A stretch of DNA of 64,000 nt from contig JAVGWX010000005.1 in NCBI GenBank assembly GCA_036924085.1, positions 44,320,278-44,384,277 of the forward strand, given 5' to 3'. The stretch is from Ariolimax columbianus. Taxonomy: Eukaryota; Mollusca; Gastropoda; Stylommatophora; Arionidae. The translations under genes and the position numbers were made by a program. The notes below the pieces were generated by a model, which searched no databases, was not told where the DNA came from, and worked only from the letters and a program-made list of their open reading frames with translations. Numbering within the stretch: the first letter of the stretch is position 1; each line of letters starts with the position of its first letter. Of this stretch, positions 57,626-64,000 are shown one piece after another.

Positions 57626-57957
57626 GCTCACGTTTAGTTCTGTGGTGAGAATAGATTTTCAGGACAATATTCCAGATTGAAAATTTAAAATATTAAAAAT
57701 GTTAGAATTAAGAGGAAGATTTGTAGCGAGAACTGCCTCGAGGAGGAGTATTTGTGTATTTATAAAACATGCTCCAAGCAACAGAAAATACAGTTCAGTG
57801 ATAGGCACTTCCCAATCGATGTCGGGTTATCCACGTGAGGCAAGTGACTCGCTTTTAAAAAAAAGACATTAAAGATTTCGTCAGTAAAAACTACTTTCCT
57901 TAATGATCAATATTACTGCAAGACTGTTTGTGATTGCAATTGAGTAGTTTGGGAGTT

Positions 57958-58155
57958 TATGGGGGGTCGCTGTAGTCAAGAGGTTAAGGCACTCGCCTCA
58001 GTCAGTGATGAACTTAAATGGTTGACGATCGAATCCCGTAAGTTTCAAGCAAGCCCTGGTCTCACGGAGGTAAGATCAGAGTGCCTAAATCCTGAATTAT
58101 ATCCAGCTGTCTCGACCAATAGTCTTGCCACTGTTCCAAGGTAACTCAGGATAAG
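57958..58155 (+). mobile_element. tRNA-derived SINE-D
   Basis: GGGTCGCTGTAGTCAAGAGG TTAAGGCACTCGCC (A box) and TTGACGATCGAATCCCG (B box), ending near GTAACTCAGGATAAGAG. No second copy seen here. Confidence 0.6.
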
Positions 58156-58194
58156 AGTGAGATTTATGATGAGTGCATTTTCTTCTTCACTATA

Positions 58195-58262
58195 ATCCAA
58201 ATACAGCAGATATCACATCCAAATACAGCAGATATCACATCCAAATACAGCAGACATGACAT
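58195..58262. repeat. 21-bp repeat, 3 units
   Basis: ATCCAAATACAGCAGATATC AC repeated three times, last with ACATGAC. Confidence 0.9.
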
Positions 58263-58439
58263 TATTAAGACAGAAACGTCTAATGTTGTGGTTATCGTCG
58301 CTTCGCGATGGGCAATCATTTATTTTTTTGTTAGCTCGGGAAGACCTATATCTCTGTACCATATCAAGATGATAGTACTGCTGTTAACTGAATGCCGAAT
58401 GTAAGCAATAGAGACAATAGATTTAAAACGCGGTAAATA

Positions 58440-58785
58440 GAAGGTTTATTATGGTCTAGCGTTGTCCAAAGTATCCAGTTCGTCACTGTTGTCTTCGACA
58501 TACTTTTGTCACCATACACTGCTTGAATTCTGCGAATGTTAAACGGTCGACATCCTTCAGCTGTTAGAAATCGAACCACTCCTGATCAACTCTGGACGGA
58601 TTCTGTATCACACCTGCCATGTTTCCAACGGTCTGCTGAGGAAACTATGAGTCGGAGAATAACGCGTGTTTCAAACTTGACGGTTGGTATGCCCTGTTTA
58701 CAATAGAAGTGACGTCATCACGCGCATCGTACGAATGTTCACTTGGTGCAGTTGGGCCGCTTTCATTTGAACACGCCTTGTATTT
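58440..58785 (-). mobile_element. Mariner-like (HTH_48) fragment, copy 4
   Basis: Minus strand leader with TGATGACGTCACTTCTATTG and an ATG near 58620, then VRFLTAEGCRPFNIRRIQAV YGDKSMSKTTVTNWIL. Same family as 180-700; one codon is missing in the RRMQ helix. Breaks off before the linker. Confidence 0.72.
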
Positions 58786-59024
58786 GATTTATACGGATGA
58801 TAACGGATACAGAAACGAAATGGCGTTCATTGTGAACACAAAATATTCCGAAACTGTTACAACATATGACTTGTTATGTGCATGACAGACAGAAAATATC
58901 GAATGTGGGGCTAAACTAAAGATATGCGAATAGGATGCCAGATTTACAAGCAGTGTAAGAAAAGTAAAAGTATTTTGGTTAGTTAATTGTCTTTCATAAT
59001 ATCTGATGACGACGTTATCAGAGG
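58786..59024. other. Spacer
   Basis: Nothing recognised. Confidence 0.4.
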
Positions 59025-59265
59025 GTTTTGTCTTTATGATGTAACTTACGCTGTATGTTGGGTTATAGTAGGGGCGAATTGCGCTGGTAATCAACCTCAC
59101 TCTCTTGTCTCGAGCGACCTTGGACCAGTGGCAAGACATGTCGAGACCACTGGTGGTAACTCAGGATGCAGGCGCTCTGGTCTTACTTCCCTCGAGACCA
59201 AGAATCGCTTGAAACCTGCAAGACCCCATCGTCAACCGTTTCCGGTCACCGATTTGAGTGTCGTG
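59025..59265 (+). repeat. Dispersed repeat DR-B, unexpanded copy
   Basis: Contains the flanks seen around the 51-bp array (GATGTAACTTACGCTGTATG, CAACCTCACTCTCTTGTCTC GAGCGACCTTGG; then ACCACTGGTGGTAACTCAGG ATGCAGGCGCTCTGG, GAATCGCTTGAAACC). The middle has a short inverted pair, GGACCAGTGG and CCACTGGTGG, where the other copy has its palindrome and array. Confidence 0.65.
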
Positions 59266-59606
59266 TGCCTTATCTCTACACCACTAAATGGGAGGCATAG
59301 TATCAGAGAAACGCACAGAAAAGATATACTCGCAATCTGTCTTAAGATACCACAACACAAAAGTAGCTCTAATCGAATATAATAAACGAATGTTTCTCCA
59401 ACCTGCTGTCGCCATTATCCACGTGAAATGTTGTATAAACTTTGAGACCTACCCTCTGCGTCCTTGCCTGAACAGACAGTGCAGACATGTAAACGACTTC
59501 ACTACTAGTGTTTACAAATAAATAAAAGACACTCATGTGTGACTACTTTGAAAACTACTTTAAATTCAATTGTTCAAGACCGATGTCGTATTATGTCACA
59601 TGTTAG

Positions 59607-59790
59607 TGTTTGTTGGACATTTCCAGTCTTCATGACCTGATTCAGTTCATTCAGAATGATGACTGCGTGTTTGTTGGACATTTCCAGTCTTCATGACCTG
59701 ATACAGTTCATTCAGAATGATGACTGCGTGTTTGTTGGACATTTCCAGTCTTCATGACCTGAACCTGATACAGTTCATTCAGAATGGTGA
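59607..59790. repeat. 69-bp tandem repeat, 2.6 units
   Basis: GTTTGTTGGACATTTCCAGT CTTCATGACCTGATWCAGTT CATTCAGAATGATGACTGC, immediately upstream of an RNase H scrap. Confidence 0.92.
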
Positions 59791-59794
59791 CAAG

Positions 59795-60290
59795 GTTGTG
59801 GCCAGCTCTGGGGTATCTATCTAAGACCGCTGTAATGAGGGCAGTAATCGTCTCTGACTCGCAATCCTTGCTAGGGAAAGTGCAGAAGAGCTGGCTTTGA
59901 CATGAGTGGATTACGGACATAGAGGTCTCGAGCCTCCTGGAACTTGAATCAACTGTACTGGCCATGTTCAGATTTACGCGATTGTAAAAGGTTACATTTT
60001 GGCTTTAGGGACACCTGCAGTGGGAACACTGGCAGTGGATAGTTGATCAATCACCTTACTTCGGATGACAACACGAGTCGATGCACTAGTTATGCACATA
60101 TTGTAGGACTTTGAAATCATACGCTGGTCTGATAGAGAGAGGCTCTTTGAAAGACGAAGTAGGATCGTTAGCAATCAGCGAGCTACATAAACCATCAGTA
60201 TCTACACTCTTTACCATTCGCTGATGGGAACTGAGCACCTGTAGTTCTGCCAGAAAACAATAACTTTGATTCTAAGCAGTACAGCATAGC
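59795..60290 (+). mobile_element. RNase H-LINE fragment, decayed
   Basis: RAVIVSDSQSLLGKVQKSWL aligns with KAVIVTDVQAVLQKVQKGWL at 20880; then WITDIEVSSLLELE, and GTPAVGTLAVDS, and a 3' end GAACTGAGCACCTG. Several stops. Same element as 20680-21350. Confidence 0.72.
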
Positions 60291-60344
60291 TAATTTAGTC
60301 CAAACGATAAGGCAATTTTAAATGAAATGTCAAATTTATGAGTC

Positions 60345-60590
60345 TCAGCTCAGTTCATCCTGTAACCCATCAGGTCGTTGGGGCACACATCAAGACACTC
60401 CCAAAATCCCACGCCATCCCTCTTTCTGTTGCCGCCTGTCGTATCTCACCGGGACGAAGGCCTGACCCCTCAGTAATGTTGTGCACCCATATATTCATTG
60501 GACGTCCTCGCCCTCTCTGTCCCGGTACGGAACCAAAAAGTACCGAGTTGGTAATTCCGTTGGACCTCGCGACGTGCCCGCATTAGGCCA
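60345..60590 (-). mobile_element. LINE C-terminal scrap
   Basis: Minus strand around one break: PTRYFLVPYRDREGEDVQ, in another frame GRGRPMNIWVHNITE-like, RQAFVPVRYDRRQQ/ FGEIRQAATERDGW-like. This pattern (RGRP...W..DI....G......A..R..WR) is the C-terminus of a non-LTR RT. Confidence 0.45.
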
Positions 60591-60940
60591 TCTTTTGTCT
60601 TTTGATAGCTGTGAACAGATCTTCAAATGGACCAATAGCGTCTTCAACTCTTTGACGTATTTCTACGTTATGAGTCTAATAATTGTAAAATTTAAAAAAA
60701 TAAGGATTTGAGAATATATGAATAACTCTTACATGGAGTAGTTTAATGTAACAATATTTACAGCAAGACTAAGAAATTCAACATGCTGTTTTAAAAAAAT
60801 CTCCTTAGTAAACCATGAGTTCTCGCGAAGGAAAAGCAGCAGACTAGCTCAGCTTCAACTGTACCAACTTTATATGGTTAGAAATGGATTGAGATAAAGA
60901 AAAAACTTGCAAAAGGGGTTTTATGCAATACTCTGTGTGG
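60591..60940. other. AT-rich spacer
   Basis: Nothing recognised. Confidence 0.4.
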
Positions 60941-60947
60941 AGGACCA

Positions 60948-61175
60948 TGCATGAACAGATTACGAAAGGGAGTGTTCATGTGTAGATCGTACTTCAAAAG
61001 ATGGGGATGTCTGGACGACATCTGCGAATGTGGGGTCATCCAAGACCGCGAACATCTGTTTAACTGGTCAAGAATAGAAGAGCCACGTACATTGGTGGAG
61101 CTCATGGCAGCACGTGAAAGAGCTTCCATTGCAGCTGATTTTTGGTCCAATACTTTGTGAGGCTGCCGGACACGG
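60948..61175 (+). mobile_element. LINE C-terminal Cys/His tail
   Basis: MNRLRKGVFMCRSYFKRWGC LDDICECGVIQDREHLFNWS RIEEPRTLVELMAARERASI AADFWSNTL then stop. The usual family pattern is LARLRTGV....L..WG.....C.CG...T..HLL.C......T..DL.......A..A..W; here the last Cys is Trp/Ser. Followed by AAGTAAGTAAGTAA. Confidence 0.7.
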
Positions 61176-61244
61176 AAAGTAAGTAAGTAAATGTACTAAA
61201 CCAATAATGCAAGAGATGCGCAATCAAAGTATTAGAGCTCACGA

Positions 61245-61865
61245 CGTAAACGGATTGGTTACTCGGGACATGGTATATGGCTGCGAGACGTCAACGGTCT
61301 GGTTACTCTAGCCATGGTTTGTGGCTGCGAGACGTCACCGGTCTGGTTACTCTAGCCATGGTTTGTGGCTGCGAGACGTCACCGGTCTGATTAATCTAGC
61401 CATGGTTTGTGGCTGCAGGCGTCAACGGTCTGGTTACTCTAGCTATGGTATGTGGCTGCGAGGCGTCAACGGTCTGGTTACTCTAGCCATGGTTTGTGGC
61501 TGCGAGACGTCACCGGACTGGTTAATCTAGCCATGGTTTGTGGCTGCAGGCGTCAACGGTCTGGTTACTCTAGCCATGGTTTGTGGCTGCGAGACATCAA
61601 CGGCCTGGTTACTCTAGCCATGGTGTGTGGCTGCAGGCGTCAACGGTCTGGTTACTCTAGCCATGGTTTGTTGCTGCGAGACGTCAACGGTCTGGTTACA
61701 CTAGCCATGGTATGTGGCTGCGAGACGTCAACGGTCTTGTTACTCTAGCCATGGTATGTGGCTGCGAGACGTCAACGGTCTGGTTACTCTAGCCATGGTT
61801 TGTGGCTGCGAGGCGTCAACGGTCTGGTTACTCTAGCCATGGTATGTGGCTGCGAGGCGTCAAAC
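61245..61865. repeat. 42-44-bp tandem array, about 14 units
   Basis: CGTCAACGGTCTGGTTACTC TAGCCATGGTTTGTGGCTGC GAGA; starts at 61291, 61335 and 61379. Units with GCAGGCGTC are shorter by about two bases. In one frame a unit reads AMVCGCETSTV, which resembles the VLLYGCETWTV thumb motif of LINE RTs. Confidence 0.93.
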
Positions 61866-62630
61866 AATCAGAAAGTTGATGCAGGTTGACTTCTCTTTGC
61901 TCATCGAGTGACGGAGGAAAGAACATTGAAGATCAAATTCGCTACGTTGAAATCAAACATTGGACTTGTGTCTGTGACATCATATATGTAACGAAAATAC
62001 AGATATGCCAGCGATGTGGTGCGCGTGCCGTACAACAAATGGGTCACATAGAATGACGTCCTGGTCGTCCTACAACTTTAGGCGTCCTCGCTGCGCCAAA
62101 GGTTGAGGTGGAAAGTTGGCCTGAAAGAGGCTCTAGCTCCAATACGGCACCCTACACAGAAAAAGAGCGAAATGAGTTTACTTAACATTTGGCTACCTAC
62201 CGTCAGACACGTGGCTGACTGAATACCCTGACTTAGATATTTAAAGTCAAAGAATAGACAGATGAACAGATGAAATGAATAAATAATATAAGAAAGAAAT
62301 AAAAAGGGAAAAGAGTGAGAAATAAAAGAAATAAATACAATCAGAAGGGACAAGCACGTTATATAGCTGCTCAAGCATGAAACTCGTAAATGCCTTAATA
62401 AATCCCTAGTCTCTAATTTTTTTTAAAGATTTTTACCTCACAAAAAAAGGTTTATTTTCTAACTCAATAACAATAAGCAATTTCCTCGACAAAGTAAATG
62501 TAATTCAAAAGAAGAATAAGAAAAATGGAACATGAAAATGTCAATAATTGATCATGTTTTGGTTATTTCCGGCTTCATTCACCTGAGAATGTTCATAATA
62601 GTGTCACAGATGGGAACAAAACGATTAATT
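61866..62630. other. Spacer
   Basis: Short frames only. 62260-62345 is purine/AAT-rich. Confidence 0.4.
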
Positions 62631-62935
62631 AGCCGACTTTCATATTATGAGTTCAAGTACCTAGGAAGTTTTCTCACTGAACATGGAGGGAAGGGATAAC
62701 ACAAAATAAAACGGTGTCGTTAATGTTGTACCAGGTCATGTTGTCTTCTTGATTAAATCGCCCAAGAGTATCGAATATCGACTCTGCGGTCAATAGCATG
62801 ATTGCTAAGGCGAATTCTGCGTTTAGGAGACTAGAAAACGTCTGGAATCCACAAGGCTTGAGTGTCGCCACCAATATAAAAGTATATCGTGCAGTATGTT
62901 ATCCACTCTGCTGCATGCCTGTGAGACATGGACAG

Positions 62936-63063
62936 TGTACAGTAGACATGCCAGACAGCTCAATCACTTTCACTTGACTTGTCTGCGGAGGCTGCTCAGT
63001 ATCAGGTGGCAGGACAAAATGTCTAACTCTGTCATTCTTAGCAGTGCTAACATACTAAGCATC
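62936..63063 (+). repeat. Inverted repeat, left arm
   Basis: About 128 bases (GTACAGTAGACATGCCAGAC to AGTGCTAACATACTAAGCAT) whose reverse complement is at 63372-63500 with roughly five mismatches. Confidence 0.9.
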
Positions 63064-63371
63064 TATACACTTCTATAAATAGCTCAGCTAAGATTTACGG
63101 GACTTGTTCGCATGCCAGATAAGCTCATCCCAACACTATTACACGGTTAGCTCACAACAGGTAGTTGCTCGTCATTCAGAAGAAACGCTGCAGAGACTCC
63201 TTGAAAGTGTCTTTTCTGAAAAACACCTAACGGGAGATACATGCACAAAACCATACCAACCAGCGAGCTAGTATCGAAGAAAGTAAAACCAAAGAGGCAC
63301 AGCGAAAGATTGCTACCTGAAAATACAAAAGGCCCAACTATTCCATAGCTGAGCTATTTGTAGAAGTGTAT

Positions 63372-63500
63372 GATGCTCAGCATGTTAGCACTGCTAAGAA
63401 TGACAGAGTTAGACATTTAGTCCTGCCACCTGATACTGAGCAGCCTCCGCAGACAAGTCAAGTGAAAGTGATTGAGCTATCTGGCATGTCTACTATACAA
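63372..63500 (-). repeat. Inverted repeat, right arm
   Basis: ATGCTCAGCATGTTAGCACT to GGCATGTCTACTATAC, inverse of 62936-63063; the spacer between arms is about 308 bases. Confidence 0.9.
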
Positions 63501-63654
63501 GTGTGTCCCGAATGTGACAGAGTTCGGCGTTCCAGTCATAATATAACACATTTCGCAGCAACAGTGATGCTGCCACCATCTTTAACTATTATTACTGCAA
63601 GTGTATGTTTTAATGTTAAATACATTGATCAAGGAAAATATCATCTGTAGAAAG

Positions 63655-63835
63655 AGATGCGGCGTCAAGATGCTGAACAGTGCATGAACTGGCTGAAGCT
63701 GTCAGCGACCCATAGATAACTACTACTGTCAGTACCAGCAAACCAGAGCTGCCAAGACACTTCTACACCTCCACGCGGTAATACTGTATAATAGACTACA
63801 ACAGAGCAGACTGACTGGAGTCGTTAAACACGTGG
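63655..63835 (+). mobile_element. SINE-A, partial
   Basis: GCGTCAAGATGCTGAACAGT GCATGAACTGG, CAGCGACCCATAGATAACTA, CCAGAGCTGCCAAGACACTT CTACACCTCCACGCGGTAAT, GAGCAGACTGACT: the first half of SINE-A, diverged. Confidence 0.75.
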
Positions 63836-64000
63836 ATGTTTCCAGCTTGACCGCACTCGTTATACAAGGACATCTTCAGACTATCTTGATGCTATCTTCA
63901 CCTGGGTTTTCCTCTTCTAACAGGATGCCTAGAACTAATATCCTATAAGCTCAACTATGTGGAGTAAACCCGGAGGAAAACCTATATCGTGTGATATCTT
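63836..64000. other. Window end, unassigned
   Basis: No feature recognised in the last 165 bases. Confidence 0.4.

Larger units (their letters stand above)
62635..63640 (+). mobile_element. LINE RT C-terminus with an internal inverted duplication
   Basis: FKYLGSFLTEHGGK-like start, DSAVNSMIAKANSAFRRLEN VWNPQGLSVATNIKVYRAV, MLSTLLHACETWTVYSRHAR QLNHFHLTCLRRLLSIRWQD KMSNSV, FTGLVRMPDKLIPTLLHG (usual HLVRMPD), SERLLPENTKGPTIP and finally VCPECDRVRRSSHNITHF, a degenerate terminal C2H2 finger. Between the last two pieces, 63372-63500 is the reverse complement of 62936-63063. Confidence 0.8.

Overview
The window looks like a repeat-rich nuclear segment of a metazoan, most likely a gastropod mollusc. 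The evidence is the absence of any long open gene, many degraded non-LTR retrotransposon (LINE) pieces, tRNA-derived SINEs, mariner/Tc1-type fragments, dozens of mini- and microsatellites, and an 18S rRNA 5' end that reads as molluscan. Two single-exon stretches encode a Cys-rich (PAN/apple-like) plus C-type-lectin-like protein of a kind I associate with gastropods. Species cannot be told from the sequence alone.

Layout. 1-9.3 kb: a near-identical 1.69 kb direct duplication (1-1690 and 7564-9255) flanks a satellite block: a 44-bp array, a 16-bp array, a 41-bp array, two LINE tails, and a 51-bp array with a 459-bp higher-order period. 9.4-12.7 kb: AT-rich spacer, a SINE, then lectin-like gene 1 (11602-12296) and a 34-bp array. 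12.8-18.2 kb: a decayed reverse transcriptase with a 52-bp array born from its own coding sequence, a deleted Tc1-like element, a 37-bp array, and a LINE insertion whose 5' part is inverted between target-site duplications. 18.2-24 kb: SINEs (one carrying a 33-bp array made from SINE sequence), LINE RT and RNase H pieces, and a chimera of rRNA 5' external transcribed spacer plus the 5' end of 18S joined to a LINE 3' end, all between 11-bp direct repeats. 24-31 kb: mariner-like fragments, SINE, the longest RT remnant (28.3-30.0 kb), and a SINE nested in a LINE with a 14-bp target-site duplication. 31-35.5 kb: a decayed third lectin-like copy cut off by tandem repeats, then LINE/SINE pieces. 37-42 kb: more LINE/SINE and lectin-like gene 2 (40988-41682). 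42-64 kb: mostly unannotatable AT-rich sequence with LINE tails, a 33-copy 41-bp satellite (49.0-50.4 kb), SINEs, a mariner-like copy, a 44-bp array and a LINE with a 128-bp internal inverted repeat.

How it works together. The only host-gene candidates are the two intact lectin-like exons and their pseudogene, all on the plus strand, all starting at the homologous acceptor position, the two intact ones in the same phase. Everything else is consistent with transposon turnover. A recurring theme is that tandem arrays start inside transposon sequence (RT YLGS motif, RT YGCET motif, Tc1 DWP motif, a SINE body, and a dispersed repeat), suggesting a single process that turns dead transposons into minisatellites. 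I see no bacterial operon, CRISPR, virus or intact transposon.
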